Source: Luteipulveratus mongoliensis (GTDB taxonomy: Bacteria; Actinomycetota; Actinomycetes; Actinomycetales; Dermatophilaceae). Taken from it: a stretch of 64,000 nt of DNA. The first letter of the stretch is position 1; every line of letters begins with the position of its first letter. Where the stretch lies: NCBI RefSeq assembly GCF_001190945.1, contig NZ_CP011112.1, forward strand, positions 1,798,001 through 1,862,000, given 5' to 3'. The translations under genes and the position numbers were made by a program. This document shows, one piece after another, positions 42,001-52,224 of the stretch. Under the pieces are notes generated by a model that was not told the DNA's origin, searched no databases, and saw only the letters and a list, made by a program, of their open reading frames with translations.

Positions 42001-42643
42001 CGCGATGAAGGACCTCGAGATCCGAGGAGCCGGCAACATGCTCGGCGGTGAGCAGTCCGGCCACATCGCGGGCGTCGGTTTCGACCTCTACGTCCGGATG
42101 GTCGGCGAGGCCGTCGCTGACTTCCGGGGCGATGAGTCCGTCGACCAGATGGCCAAAGAGGTCAAGATCGAGCTGCCGGTCGACGCCCACCTGCCCCACG
42201 ACTACGTGCCGGGGGAGCGGCTGCGGCTGGAGGCGTACAAAAAGCTGGCGACCGTGCAGGACGAGGCCGGGCTGCAGGAGATCATCGACGAGCTCATCGA
42301 CCGCTACGGGCAGCCGCCGGAGCCGGTGCTGCACCTCATCGAGGTGGCTCGGCTGCGGACCATCGCCCGTCAGGCGGGGGTCTCCGACATCGCGGTGCAG
42401 GGCAAGTTCGTCCGGTTCGGTCCGGTCGACCTGCGCGAGAGTCAGACCATGCGGATCCAGCGGATCTACAAGGGCACGCTGGTCAAGGACAACCTGCATC
42501 AGGTCCTTGTGCCGGTCCCGATGACGGCACCGGTCGGCGGCAAACCGCTGCGCAACACCGACGTGCTGCAGTGGGCCGGCCAGCTGGTGCGCGCCGTCCT
42601 CCTGGACGACGTCGCCTCCGCCGCAGCCGCCGCCACATCCTGA
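39050..42643 (+). CDS. mfd: Transcription-repair coupling factor
   Basis: A 1197-residue Mfd that releases stalled RNA polymerase and recruits UvrA. Domains in order: UvrB-homology N terminus (SWETLPHERLSPRSDTVGRR), RNA polymerase interaction domain of CarD type (LRPGDFVVHEQHGVGKFVEM), superfamily 2 translocase with Walker A CGDVGYGKTEIAVRAAF, DEEQRFGVEH box and helicase motif LRGRVGRGRERAYAYF, and the C-terminal TRCF regulatory domain. ATG at 39050 is preferred, with AAGGAG about 11 bases upstream; the in-frame extension of 32 residues is unsupported. A perfect palindrome follows the stop. Confidence 0.97.
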   Translation: MASLTPLLDVLVADPAVRRVLDLVGTASVVDVAASSGIRGPLLAAITDRADRRTPVLAITATGRESQDLAASLRCFLPAEAVVEFPSWETLPHERLSPRSDTVGRRLAVLRRLAHPDADDAAYGEIRVVVASVRALIQPIAKGLGELVPVSLRVGDERPLEDIVEALAAAAYTRTDMVERRGEFAVRGGILDVFPPTEEHPLRIELWGDTVEEVRWFKVADQRSLENAEHGLWAPPCREVLLTDTVRARAAELAEELPGVADLLHKVAEGIAVEGMESLGPALLDDGMETLIDALPKGTHVVLSDPERVRTRAHDLVATSAEFLEASWANAAAGNAIPIDLQGTLGTASYWSLADIREQSIELGHPWWSLSSFASDEDLAEFVDDELPGERVTIPTDEVPAYRSNTDAAVEDLQKWVHDGVCVLVVTEGHGLAQRVTEVLHEHDVSAHSLDALTPGAVEITTGSLGRGFALPSSNLVVLTESDLTGTAGQGSTKDMRKMPSRRRKVVDPLQLRPGDFVVHEQHGVGKFVEMMQRTVAGATREYLVLEYAPSKRGQPGDRLFVPTDQLDQVTRYVGGEMPSLNKMGGSDWQTTKSRARRHVRQIAGELIQLYSARMATPGHAFAKDTPWQRELEDAFAYIETPDQLSSIEEVKADMEKTVPMDRLICGDVGYGKTEIAVRAAFKAIQDGKQVAVLVPTTLLVKQHQQTFSERYAGFPVVVRSLSRFQSDREAREVVEGLADGTVDLVIGTHRLLSKEVKFKDLGLVVVDEEQRFGVEHKEQLKQLRTAVDVLAMSATPIPRTLEMAVTGIREMSTLATPPEERHPVLTFVGGYEEKQITAAIRRELMRDGQVFFIHNKVQSIEKTATRLRELVPEARIVTAHGKMSETRLEDVVVDFWERRADVLVCTTIVETGLDIANANTLIVERSDVLGLSQLHQLRGRVGRGRERAYAYFLFPPEKPLTETAHDRLETIASNTDLGAGMQIAMKDLEIRGAGNMLGGEQSGHIAGVGFDLYVRMVGEAVADFRGDESVDQMAKEVKIELPVDAHLPHDYVPGERLRLEAYKKLATVQDEAGLQEIIDELIDRYGQPPEPVLHLIEVARLRTIARQAGVSDIAVQGKFVRFGPVDLRESQTMRIQRIYKGTLVKDNLHQVLVPVPMTAPVGGKPLRNTDVLQWAGQLVRAVLLDDVASAAAAATS

Positions 42644-42652
42644 CGATCGGGC

Positions 42653-42686
42653 GGTCATTTCGTGCCCTGTAGGGCACGAAATGACC
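42653..42686. terminator. Perfect 34-base palindrome downstream of mfd
   Basis: GGTCATTTCGTGCCCT (42653-42668) and its exact complement AGGGCACGAAATGACC (42671-42686) are separated by only GT. The 16-base stem is ten bases after the mfd stop and can act as a terminator or a cruciform. The perfection and short loop also suggest a dispersed palindromic element. Confidence 0.7.
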
Positions 42687-42777
42687 GGTTGATCCGCTCG
42701 ATCGATCGGCCGGATCGATCTCGCCAGGTGCGCGGTGGCATCATGTCTCGCGCAGGCTCAAAGGGAGAGGACCCCAC

Positions 42778-43311
42778 GTGTTGCCCACCACTCGGCGTAC
42801 GCCGCGTCTGGCCGGTCTCGCACTCGTCGCTGTCACCGCTATGGCCGTGACCGGTTGCGGGGTGCTTGAGGACGGCAGTACGGCTGCGACCTACAACGGC
42901 AACCGGGTCACCACCGACCAGGTCCAGGACGCCGTCAAGGACATCGCCAAGGCCGAGCCGAATGCGAACTTCGACGCGCAGACCGCCGCGATCTTCCTCG
43001 CGCTGCGACCGCGGCTCAACCAGATGGCGACGTCGTACGGCGTGGGCGTCTCGCGGGACCAGGCGGCCCGGACCCTCGGCCTCAGCGGGGCCACCGGGGC
43101 CGGCATCGACACCGTGCAGGCCAACCTCGCGTTCGGTGCGCTGAACGAGAATGCCGGCGGCAAGGTCGCCCTCGCCAAGCTGCTGCAGACCGCGGACATC
43201 GATCTGAACCCGCGTTATGGCGCCTGGAAGAAGGGCGGTCAGCCCGGTCCGGCCGCCAACAACTGGTTGAAGAAGCCCGCGGCCCCGGCTGCCGCGCCGC
43301 CCGCATCCTGA
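42778..43311 (+). CDS. SurA-N-like secreted lipoprotein
   Basis: A 177-residue lipoprotein: hydrophobic signal LAGLALVAVTAMA, lipobox VTGC (C27), then AATYNGNRVTTDQVQDAVKDI, the opening of the SurA N-terminal domain of periplasmic chaperones/PpiC proteins, and a Pro/Ala-rich tail. No prolyl-isomerase domain follows. GTG at 42778 has GGGAGAGG 7 bases upstream. A short lipoprotein between mfd and mazG is usual in actinobacteria. Probably an extracytoplasmic folding factor. Confidence 0.8.
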   Translation: MLPTTRRTPRLAGLALVAVTAMAVTGCGVLEDGSTAATYNGNRVTTDQVQDAVKDIAKAEPNANFDAQTAAIFLALRPRLNQMATSYGVGVSRDQAARTLGLSGATGAGIDTVQANLAFGALNENAGGKVALAKLLQTADIDLNPRYGAWKKGGQPGPAANNWLKKPAAPAAAPPAS

Positions 43312-43321
43312 TCGTGCGCGC

Positions 43322-44278
43322 GTGACCGCTCGTCTCACGCTGCTGATCAGCAGCCCCCGGGTGGCGGCCGGACTGCTCACCCGTGACGCCTGGCAGGTGC
43401 TGGAGTCAGCCAAGGCCGTGCTCGCGGCCGACGTCGAGGACCCCGCGACCGATGCGGTTGCGACCTCGGGCATCACGGTCACTCCGCTGCCTGACCAAGG
43501 CGCCCCTCTCGTACGCCGGCTGGTCGCCGCCACCGCCGACGGTGACGTGGTCTGGATCGGCTCTCCGGACGGAGACCCTGGCTTGACCGATGCCCTCGCC
43601 ACGGAGCTCTCCCGGCTCGAGGAACCACCCGAGGTCGAGGTCCTGGTCGGCTCCTGGGACGTCCAGGGCGCTCGCCTGCTGGACGCCGTCGCGGTCATGG
43701 ACCAGCTGCGTGGGCCCGACGGCTGTCCGTGGGATGCCGAGCAGACTCACACGAGCCTGGCGCCCTACCTCATCGAGGAGGCCTACGAGACGGTTGAGGC
43801 CATCGAGAGCGGCGACCTGAGCCACCTCGAGGAAGAGCTCGGCGACGTGCTGTTCCAGGTGCTCTTCCATGCGCGTGCGGCGCAGGAGCACGAGCAGGAG
43901 CCGTTCGACATCGATGACGTCGCGGCCGGTCTGGTCGACAAGCTCATCCGTCGCCACCCGCACGTCTTCGGCGACGGCGGGGCGTCCACAGCAGGTGAGG
44001 TCGAGGCCGAGTGGGAGCGGATCAAGGCGCAGGAGAAGCCCGACCGCGCCGATGACGACCTGCTGGCCGGCATCCCGGCCAACCTCCCGAGCCTGCTCGT
44101 CGCACACAAGGTCCTCGCCCGTGCCGAGCGTCGCGACGTCTCCCTGTCGTACGCCGATCGCACCGATCTCGGTGCGCGTCTCCTCGCGTTGGTGGCCGAG
44201 GCGCGTGACGCGGGTGAGTCCGCAGATGCGTTGCTACGCCACGAGATTCGACGACTGGCTGCTCCGTCCAACGACTGA
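43322..44278 (+). CDS. mazG: Nucleoside triphosphate pyrophosphohydrolase MazG
   Basis: A 318-residue MazG that removes noncanonical or excess NTPs. The conserved domain starts at DQLRGPDGCPWDAEQTH and has the metal-binding EExxE..ExxD pattern IEEAYETVEAI and LEEELGDVLFQVLFHA. The first 110 residues are the actinobacterial N-terminal extension resembling a SAM-methylase-like fold remnant. GTG start, 10 bases after the lipoprotein stop. It follows mfd as in mycobacteria. Confidence 0.93.
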   Translation: MTARLTLLISSPRVAAGLLTRDAWQVLESAKAVLAADVEDPATDAVATSGITVTPLPDQGAPLVRRLVAATADGDVVWIGSPDGDPGLTDALATELSRLEEPPEVEVLVGSWDVQGARLLDAVAVMDQLRGPDGCPWDAEQTHTSLAPYLIEEAYETVEAIESGDLSHLEEELGDVLFQVLFHARAAQEHEQEPFDIDDVAAGLVDKLIRRHPHVFGDGGASTAGEVEAEWERIKAQEKPDRADDDLLAGIPANLPSLLVAHKVLARAERRDVSLSYADRTDLGARLLALVAEARDAGESADALLRHEIRRLAAPSND

Positions 44279-44300
44279 CGCGGGCAGCTGGGAGATATCG

Positions 44301-45245
44301 CTAGCGAAGCGCGTTCAGCTCGTCGAGGGCGCGATGGCCGCGCTCGACCACCCCTGGAACGGCATCGTGGTGCTCGTGACGGATGGGGATCTCGAGCAGG
44401 TGGAGGACCTGTGACGCTGCGAGCACCGCCGCCGACTCCCAGCCGATCAGGTCGAGGACTCTCGTCCACAGCCGCCCTCGGACACCGTCCAGCAGCGGGT
44501 CCCGGAAGGTGTACATCACGAGGGTCGTGAGGTCGGTCGCCCGCGTGCCGCTGCCTGCGTTCCCGATATCCACGACCGCCACCACCGCTCCGTCACGGAC
44601 CAGGACATTGCCGGGGGTTGAGAGATCGGCATGGACCATGTCAGGTGCCTCTCGTGGTGGCGGGACGTCGGCACACACGAGCCGCAGGCGCTCGACCAAG
44701 GCCGAGACCGCGGGGGAGTACCCCGAGAGCCTGGCCACGGACTGCCGGAGATGCGACTGCTCCGGCGTCTCGTTGACGTCCGGCCCGGAGACAGCTGATT
44801 CCTGACCTGTGGCGACCCGCCAGGCGTACGACCAGTGGTCGTAGGGCTCGGAGGCTTGGCCAGCCTGGAGCTCGATGATCTCCATCAGCTGCTCAATGAC
44901 GGACGTGGTCAGCGCAGGCGCGGGAGCCGCGTCAACGAGGTCCGTCAGATGCCATACATGAGTGGCTGTGGCTCCTACTCCGAGCCAGGCCGGGGTGGGA
45001 TAGCCGCGCCCACGCATGTGCTCGACCACTCTCTGGGCTCGCAACGTCTCGTCCAGGTGGTTGGGGTGTGCCAGGGGCACTGCTTTGAGCACTGCATCTG
45101 CCCTTCCGGCCAGCTGGACGCGCATGGCACCCCCATTGACGCCGCCGGGTAGGCGACTGAGAAGAGTGACCTCTGTCCCGACCACGCCGGCCGCGTCGTC
45201 CAGGACCTCGGCCGGCAGCTCTTCGGGATGGGTGCCCTGGTTCAC
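44301..45245 (-). CDS. APH-family phosphotransferase
   Basis: A 314-residue kinase-fold protein. The catalytic loop is MVHADLSTPGNVLV (HxDLxxxN with an extra residue) and the DFG-equivalent VVAVVDIGNAG, where Asn follows instead of the usual Trp/Glu context. N-lobe residues are recognisable (GVNGGAMRVQL, then VLKAVPL). Substrate unknown. It reads against the mazG-eno direction as part of a short accessory insert that replaces the lpqU-like spacer of other actinobacteria. Confidence 0.75.
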   Translation of the reverse strand: MNQGTHPEELPAEVLDDAAGVVGTEVTLLSRLPGGVNGGAMRVQLAGRADAVLKAVPLAHPNHLDETLRAQRVVEHMRGRGYPTPAWLGVGATATHVWHLTDLVDAAPAPALTTSVIEQLMEIIELQAGQASEPYDHWSYAWRVATGQESAVSGPDVNETPEQSHLRQSVARLSGYSPAVSALVERLRLVCADVPPPREAPDMVHADLSTPGNVLVRDGAVVAVVDIGNAGSGTRATDLTTLVMYTFRDPLLDGVRGRLWTRVLDLIGWESAAVLAASQVLHLLEIPIRHEHHDAVPGVVERGHRALDELNALR

Positions 45246-45252
45246 GCTCGGC

Positions 45253-45888
45253 CTACTCGATCCCGCTGATCTGGGTGCAGACCCAGTCGACCAGGGGTGT
45301 GAGCAGCCGCCAGTCCTTGGCGACCTTCGCGGTCAGGCCGGCGGTGTGGACCGCCGAGTCGAAGCCGTACGTCTTTCCCAGCGTCAGCGACTTGTGCTTC
45401 AGCAGCTCGATCCGCGGGTGATCCGCGTCGTAGCCGCGCGGCGCCGTCTTGAGGACGTCGCCGCCGAGCGTCCAGCCGCTGCGCTTGAGCCGGGTGAGCA
45501 GCTTGTCGAGCTCGATGCTCGCCGGGCTGTCGATGGCATGGCGAATCGCCTTGAGCCGCAACGGTGTCGCGTCGTAGAACCCGCCACCGACTCGGAACCC
45601 GGCTGCCGAGAGCTCGGCGTACCAGCCCGTTGCCGGCGCCGCCGCGACGTACGCCCCCTGGTGGATCTTGTAGGGCGTCTTGTCCTTGGAGAAGCGCACG
45701 TCGCGGTAGGGCCGGAACAGCTTGGCCTCACCGAACTCGGGCTCAAGCTCCTCGAGCAACGCCACCATCGGCGTCTTGACCGACTTCTCGTAGACCGTCT
45801 TGTGCGCGTCCCAGAAGGTCTTGGAGTTGTCCATCTCGAGGTCTTCGTAGAAGTCGAAGGCAGCCTCGGGGAATCCAGCAAAAGTCAC
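45253..45888 (-). CDS. DUF2461 domain protein
   Basis: A 211-residue protein matching the DUF2461 pattern: opening FPEAAFDFYEDLEMDNSKTFW, then FRPYRDVRFSKDKTPYK and HQGAYVA, closing with a basic helical region. The family is widespread but its function is unknown. It is 7 bases upstream of the phosphotransferase gene on the same strand and may be cotranscribed with it. Confidence 0.85.
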   Translation of the reverse strand: MTFAGFPEAAFDFYEDLEMDNSKTFWDAHKTVYEKSVKTPMVALLEELEPEFGEAKLFRPYRDVRFSKDKTPYKIHQGAYVAAAPATGWYAELSAAGFRVGGGFYDATPLRLKAIRHAIDSPASIELDKLLTRLKRSGWTLGGDVLKTAPRGYDADHPRIELLKHKSLTLGKTYGFDSAVHTAGLTAKVAKDWRLLTPLVDWVCTQISGIE

Positions 45889-46043
45889 GCTTGAAGCCTA
45901 TGGCTGCCGTCCTTCGGGTCGCGATCGACTGTGCATTTCGTCGAGGGGGAACACCTTGCACCAGCCCTGCGAGTGGAGTGCGCGTCCGGCGCGGTCCACT
46001 GAGTCGTCATCAGGACTCAGAACGGCTCGCTCATCTAGCCCCA

Positions 46044-48094
<2,051 letters not shown>

Positions 48095-48096
48095 CC

Positions 48097-48666
48097 ATGG
48101 CACGCGACCGGCGTCCGGCGAAGGCGACCAAGCCACGTCCCGCTGCGGGGTCCCGCCCCGCAGTGCGAACCGGCCGCGGTCGTACGACGTCGGCGCCGGC
48201 CCGGGGGACGTCACGACCATCGGTGCGGTCCGCGTCGGCGGTCCCGCCCAAGCCCGCTGGTCGGCGTCGGCCTCGGTCCATGCGCCGCATGGTGACGCTC
48301 GGTTTGATGTTCGTGTTCCTGGCGGTGCTGATCATTCCGACGCTGCGCAACTACCTGCACCAGCGTTCGCAGATCAACGCGCTCAACGACAAGGTCACCG
48401 CGCAGCAGCAGTCCGTGACCGGCCTCCAGCGCGACCGTGACCGTTGGGCCAACCCGACCTACGTCCAGCAGCAGGCTCGCCAGCGGCTCGGCTTCGCCAA
48501 GCCCGGTGAGCGCGCGTACATCCTGATCGACGACAAGGGCACCGCGCACGAGGCGCCCGCGCAGACCACCGGCGTACCTCATGACAAGGCGCACGACGAC
48601 CGCCCCTGGTACGGCCAGGTGTGGGAGTCGGTCAAGCGTTCAGGCGGGACAGCTCAGACCAAGTGA
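48097..48666 (+). CDS. ftsB: FtsB/DivIC-family septum formation initiator
   Basis: A 189-residue bitopic membrane protein: a basic, Pro/Ala-rich cytoplasmic N terminus (1-62), one membrane helix (about 66-82), then a coiled coil (QRSQINALNDKVTAQQQ) and RDRWANPTYVQQQARQRLGFAKPGE, the conserved DivIC region. It stabilises the divisome with FtsQ/FtsL. The position directly after eno is conserved in actinobacteria. The stop overlaps the GTG of the DUF501 gene. Confidence 0.92.
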   Translation: MARDRRPAKATKPRPAAGSRPAVRTGRGRTTSAPARGTSRPSVRSASAVPPKPAGRRRPRSMRRMVTLGLMFVFLAVLIIPTLRNYLHQRSQINALNDKVTAQQQSVTGLQRDRDRWANPTYVQQQARQRLGFAKPGERAYILIDDKGTAHEAPAQTTGVPHDKAHDDRPWYGQVWESVKRSGGTAQTK

Positions 48667-49178
48667 ACGACCCAACCATCGCGCGCACCGACCTCGACTG
48701 GATCGAGCACCAGCTCGGCCGACCCCCACGCGGCATCGTCGCCATCGCCCACCGCTGCGCGTGCGGCTGCCCCACCGTCGTACGCACCCTGCCGCGGCTG
48801 CCCGACGGCACGCCGTTCCCGACCTCCTTCTACGCGACCTGCCCTCGGCTCACGGGCGCCATCAGCACACTCGAAGCCTCCGGCATGATGAAGGAGATGT
48901 CCGAGCGACTGCAGGCGGATCCCGTTCTGGCAGAAGCTTATCGGGCCGCGCACGAGGACTATCTGAGGCGACGCGGGGAGCTCGGTGAGCCCGTGCCCGA
49001 GATCGATGGCATCTCCGCAGGTGGCATGCCGACCCGCGTGAAGTGCCTGCACGTCCTGGTCGCGCACTCGCTCGCGGTCGGCCCCGGCATCAACCCGCTG
49101 GGCGACGAGGCTCTGGCGGCGCTTCCGGAGTGGTGGCAGGGAGGGTGCTGCGGCGCTCCCGAGAAGGACGATGCATGA
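48663..49178 (+). CDS. DUF501 domain protein
   Basis: A 171-residue protein of the DUF501 family: LDWIEHQLGRPPRGIVAIAHRCACGCP, then PTSFYATCPRLTGAISTLEASG and the TRVKCLHVLVAHSLAVGPGINPLGDEAL C terminus. Several conserved cysteines (CACGC, TCP, KCLH, CC) suggest a metal or redox site. Function unknown. Translationally coupled on both sides (GTGA with ftsB, ATGA with ppx), the usual eno-ftsB-DUF501-ppx order. Confidence 0.9.
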   Translation: MNDPTIARTDLDWIEHQLGRPPRGIVAIAHRCACGCPTVVRTLPRLPDGTPFPTSFYATCPRLTGAISTLEASGMMKEMSERLQADPVLAEAYRAAHEDYLRRRGELGEPVPEIDGISAGGMPTRVKCLHVLVAHSLAVGPGINPLGDEALAALPEWWQGGCCGAPEKDDA

Positions 49179-50122
49179 GAGTCGGCGCAATCGACTGCGG
49201 TACCAACTCGATTCGGCTGCTGATCGCCGACCGTGAGGACGGCGCCCTGACGGACATCGTCCGCCGGATGGAGATCGTCCGGCTCGGGCAAGGCGTCGAC
49301 GTCACCGGCCGCATCGCACCGGAAGCCATGGACCGTACGCTCCGGGTCGCCGCCGAGTACGCCGCCCAGTGTCATGAGCACGGCGCCGAGAGGGTCCGTT
49401 TCGTGGCGACATCGGCGTCGCGCGACGCGTCCAACGCGGCGGAGTTCGTCGACGGAATCCGTTCTGCCTTCGGCGATCTCGACGTGACGCCCCAGGTCGT
49501 GTCGGGTGACGAGGAGGCCTCGCTGAGCTTCACCGGCGCGACCGGTGACCTGCTCGCCTCAGGCGTGCGAGCGCCGTACCTCGTGGTCGATCTCGGTGGC
49601 GGTTCGACCGAGCTGGTGCGCGGCACAACGGCTGTTGAGCAGGCGCGGTCGGTTGACATCGGCTGCGTGCGGATGACCGAGCGGCACCTGCGGTCCGACC
49701 CGCCGACCTGCACCGAGATCGCCGCTGCACTGGCGGACATCCACGCGGCGCTGGACCTCGCCGAACGGACCGTCGACCTGAGTGGAATCGGCACGCTCGT
49801 CGGGCTCGCGGGCTCCGTCACCACGATCACGGCTCACGCGTTGGGTCTGCGCCGCTACGACTCGGCGGCCATTCACGGGACCTCGCTGCCGGTCGATGTC
49901 GTGCTCGGCGCCTGCACCGATCTGCTCGAGATGACCCGTGAGCAGCGGGCGTCACTGGGCTTCATGCACGAGGGGCGAGTCGATGTGATCGGTGCGGGCG
50001 CCCTGGTCTGGCGCACCGTGATCGAGCGCATGATCGACCGCTCGGCCATCACTGAGGTGACCGCCAGCGAGCACGACATCCTCGACGGCATCGCCCTCTC
50101 CGTCCCCTCGCTGGTCGAGTAG
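49175..50122 (+). CDS. ppx: Exopolyphosphatase / pppGpp phosphohydrolase (Ppx/GppA)
   Basis: A 315-residue ASKHA-fold hydrolase: phosphate-1 motif VGAIDCGTNSIRLLI at the N terminus, SGDEEASLSF, phosphate-2 motif VVDLGGGSTEL and GLAGSVTTITAHA. It is the short, two-domain actinobacterial form acting on polyphosphate and possibly pppGpp. The last codons (SLVE-stop) are formed by the ctggtcgagtag end of a dispersed repeat, so the C terminus has been set by the element. Coupled to DUF501 by a 4-base overlap. Confidence 0.94.
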   Translation: MRVGAIDCGTNSIRLLIADREDGALTDIVRRMEIVRLGQGVDVTGRIAPEAMDRTLRVAAEYAAQCHEHGAERVRFVATSASRDASNAAEFVDGIRSAFGDLDVTPQVVSGDEEASLSFTGATGDLLASGVRAPYLVVDLGGGSTELVRGTTAVEQARSVDIGCVRMTERHLRSDPPTCTEIAAALADIHAALDLAERTVDLSGIGTLVGLAGSVTTITAHALGLRRYDSAAIHGTSLPVDVVLGACTDLLEMTREQRASLGFMHEGRVDVIGAGALVWRTVIERMIDRSAITEVTASEHDILDGIALSVPSLVE

Positions 50123-50275
50123 CCCGGAGCTCCCGCGGCGTTGGTCGAGTAGCCCGGACCGCTAGCGGAGGGCGTATCGAGACCAGGCGAGATCGAGGGA
50201 GACTCGGCATCCGCGGTGTCGGTGGTCTCGATACGGCTCGCCCTACGGGGCTCGCCTACTCGACCGGCGAATAGC
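50108..50275. repeat. Dispersed palindromic element, copy 2, overlapping the end of ppx
   Basis: Contains CTGGTCGAGTAG (50111-50122) and a second TTGGTCGAGTAGCCCGGA, then GCTAGCGGAGGGCGTATCGAGACC, and in inverse orientation GGTCTCGATACGGCTCGCC and GCCTACTCGACCGG. The arrangement mirrors the element after prs. The first module supplies the last codons of ppx. Confidence 0.8.
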
Positions 50276-50281
50276 GGCCGG

Positions 50282-51253
50282 TCAGCCTTTGACGGCGCCT
50301 TCGAGTCCGCCGCGGAGGAAGAACCGCTGGAACACCAGGAAGAACACGATCGGCACCGCCGCCGAGATCAGCAGCGCGGCCAAGAACACGTCCAGCTCGG
50401 TGACCGGCGCGAGGTTGGGCAGCCGCACCGACAACGGCTGCTTGTCCGGCTCGGGCAGCACGATCAGCGGCCAGAGGAAGTCCTTCCACGCGGCCAGCAC
50501 CGCGAAGACCGAGACCACTCCGAGCACAGGCCGCGACATCGGCAGCACCACGCTCCAGAACAGCCGGAAGTCCCCGGCCCCGTCCACGCGAGCGGCCTCG
50601 ATGATCTCGCGCGGCAGGTTGTCGAAGAACCGCTTCACCACCGCGACGTTGAACGCACTGGCACCAGCCGGCAGGAAGACGCCCCAGAACGAGTTCACCA
50701 GCGACACGTGCACCACCGGCACGTCGAGCACGGTCAGGTAGAGCGGCACGAGCAGCACCACCGTCGGCACGAACATCGTGGCCAGCACTAGCGCATAGAT
50801 CACCCGCCCGAATCGCGGCCGCAGGATCGACAGTGAGTAGCCCGCAGTGGTGGCGACGATCATCTGAATCGCCCACGAACCGAGAGCAATGACAACGGTG
50901 TTCATGAAGTAGCGCCGCAAGTCGAGGTCCACCCACGCGGTCCGCAGGTTCGCGAAGTCGGCCCCGTGCGGGAACAGCGCCATCGGGTCACGCAGCGTGT
51001 CCTGCGTAGGCGTGATCGCTGACTTGGCCAGCCACAGGATCGGTCCGAGCGCGCCGACGACCAGCCCGATGAGCACCAGGGTGTTGAGCGCCCGACGCAA
51101 GATCCCGACGAGCGGCTGTCGTCGTTCGTACGCCGAGGTGAGCCCTCGCGACTCGTCGTCGAGAGGAGCCGGTCGCCGAGAATGATTGGAAGGCAACGGT
51201 TCTCGATCCTCGACCGCTCGGCGTACGTCGTCCGGCAGCTGAGTCGTCGTCAT
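50282..51253 (-). CDS. ABC sugar transporter permease (CUT1, MalG type)
   Basis: A 323-residue inner-membrane permease with six predicted helices after a 60-residue cytoplasmic N terminus. The EAA loop EAARVDGAGDFRLFWSVVLP contacts the ATPase. The ATG overlaps the stop of the partner permease by one base (TGATG). With the partner and binding protein it forms an alpha-glucoside/maltose-type importer. No ATPase gene is in the unit; actinobacterial CUT1 systems usually share one MsiK-type ATPase encoded elsewhere. Confidence 0.92.
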   Translation of the reverse strand: MTTTQLPDDVRRAVEDREPLPSNHSRRPAPLDDESRGLTSAYERRQPLVGILRRALNTLVLIGLVVGALGPILWLAKSAITPTQDTLRDPMALFPHGADFANLRTAWVDLDLRRYFMNTVVIALGSWAIQMIVATTAGYSLSILRPRFGRVIYALVLATMFVPTVVLLVPLYLTVLDVPVVHVSLVNSFWGVFLPAGASAFNVAVVKRFFDNLPREIIEAARVDGAGDFRLFWSVVLPMSRPVLGVVSVFAVLAAWKDFLWPLIVLPEPDKQPLSVRLPNLAPVTELDVFLAALLISAAVPIVFFLVFQRFFLRGGLEGAVKG

Positions 51254-52170
51254 CACGAGCTCCAGGACCGGGTGAGGCGGAAGTAGATCGCCGACAGGAT
51301 CGCGAGGACGGCGGCCAGCATCAGGCTCAGTGCAGTCGCCTCGCCGTACGCACCGCCAGTCGTGTTGCCGAACGCGTAGTTGTAGACCATCAGCAGCACC
51401 GTGAGGGTGGCGTTGTCCGGCCCGCCGTCGGTGAACAGGTACGGCTCCAAGAAGACCTGCGCCGTCCCAATCACCTGCAGTATCAACGTGATCAGCATGA
51501 TGCTGCGCAGGTGGGGGAGCGTGACGTGCCAGATCTTGCGCCAGACGCCGGCGCCGTCGACCTCGGCGGCGTCGTACAGCTCGGGCGGCACACTGACGAG
51601 CGCGGCGAGGTAGATGATGACCGTCCCGCCCGCGGCGGCCCACGTCGCTTCGAGCACCAGAGCCGGCATGACCAGCGACGTCGACTCCAGCCAGTGGAAC
51701 GGCCCGAGCCCGATCCAGCCGAGGATCGTGTTGAACACCCCGGTCGAGCCGGCGTCGTAGAAGAACCGCCACAGCAGCACGGCGACGGCCGGCGGGATGA
51801 CGACCGGCAGGTACGCCAGCACTGTGTAGAGCCCGCGCGCCCGCCGCAGGTCGTTCATCACAACCGCGAGAAACAGCGGCATCGGGTAGCCGAAGATCAG
51901 CGCCAGCAACGCGAAGTAGCCGGTGTTCTGGACCGCGGTCGGCAGGTCCGGATCGGCGAGGACGGTGCGGAAGTTGTCCAGCCCGACCCACCGCGCCGGC
52001 TCGACCAGGTTGGTGGCCTGAAAGCTCATGACGACCGACTTGATGATCGGCCACCACGAGAACATCCCAAACACCAGGAGCATCGGCAGCAGGAACACCA
52101 CCCCGCCGAGCCCGCGGGGCGCGCGGACCCGGCGCCGGCGTACCGGCGAAGGCTTGGTAGCCGCAGTCAT
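51253..52170 (-). CDS. ABC sugar transporter permease (CUT1, MalF type)
   Basis: A 305-residue permease with six helices. It starts with a basic cytoplasmic segment, then VVFLLPMLLVFGMFSWWPIIKS, and carries the EAA loop DAAEVDGAGVWRKIWHVTLPH. It forms a heterodimer with the next gene product. It lies 54 bases downstream of the binding-protein gene in the same unit. Confidence 0.92.
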   Translation of the reverse strand: MTAATKPSPVRRRRVRAPRGLGGVVFLLPMLLVFGMFSWWPIIKSVVMSFQATNLVEPARWVGLDNFRTVLADPDLPTAVQNTGYFALLALIFGYPMPLFLAVVMNDLRRARGLYTVLAYLPVVIPPAVAVLLWRFFYDAGSTGVFNTILGWIGLGPFHWLESTSLVMPALVLEATWAAAGGTVIIYLAALVSVPPELYDAAEVDGAGVWRKIWHVTLPHLRSIMLITLILQVIGTAQVFLEPYLFTDGGPDNATLTVLLMVYNYAFGNTTGGAYGEATALSLMLAAVLAILSAIYFRLTRSWSS

Positions 52171-52224
52171 GGCGACCCTTTCTACGGAGTGGGGGCGGCC
52201 CGGCGAGCGGGCCGCCCTCCGCGG

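Noticed and set aside
40466-42658. 730-codon minus-strand open frame opposite mfd
   Set aside because: Covers well-defined mfd motifs on the other strand; composition (His/Leu/Asp-rich) is typical of antisense frames.
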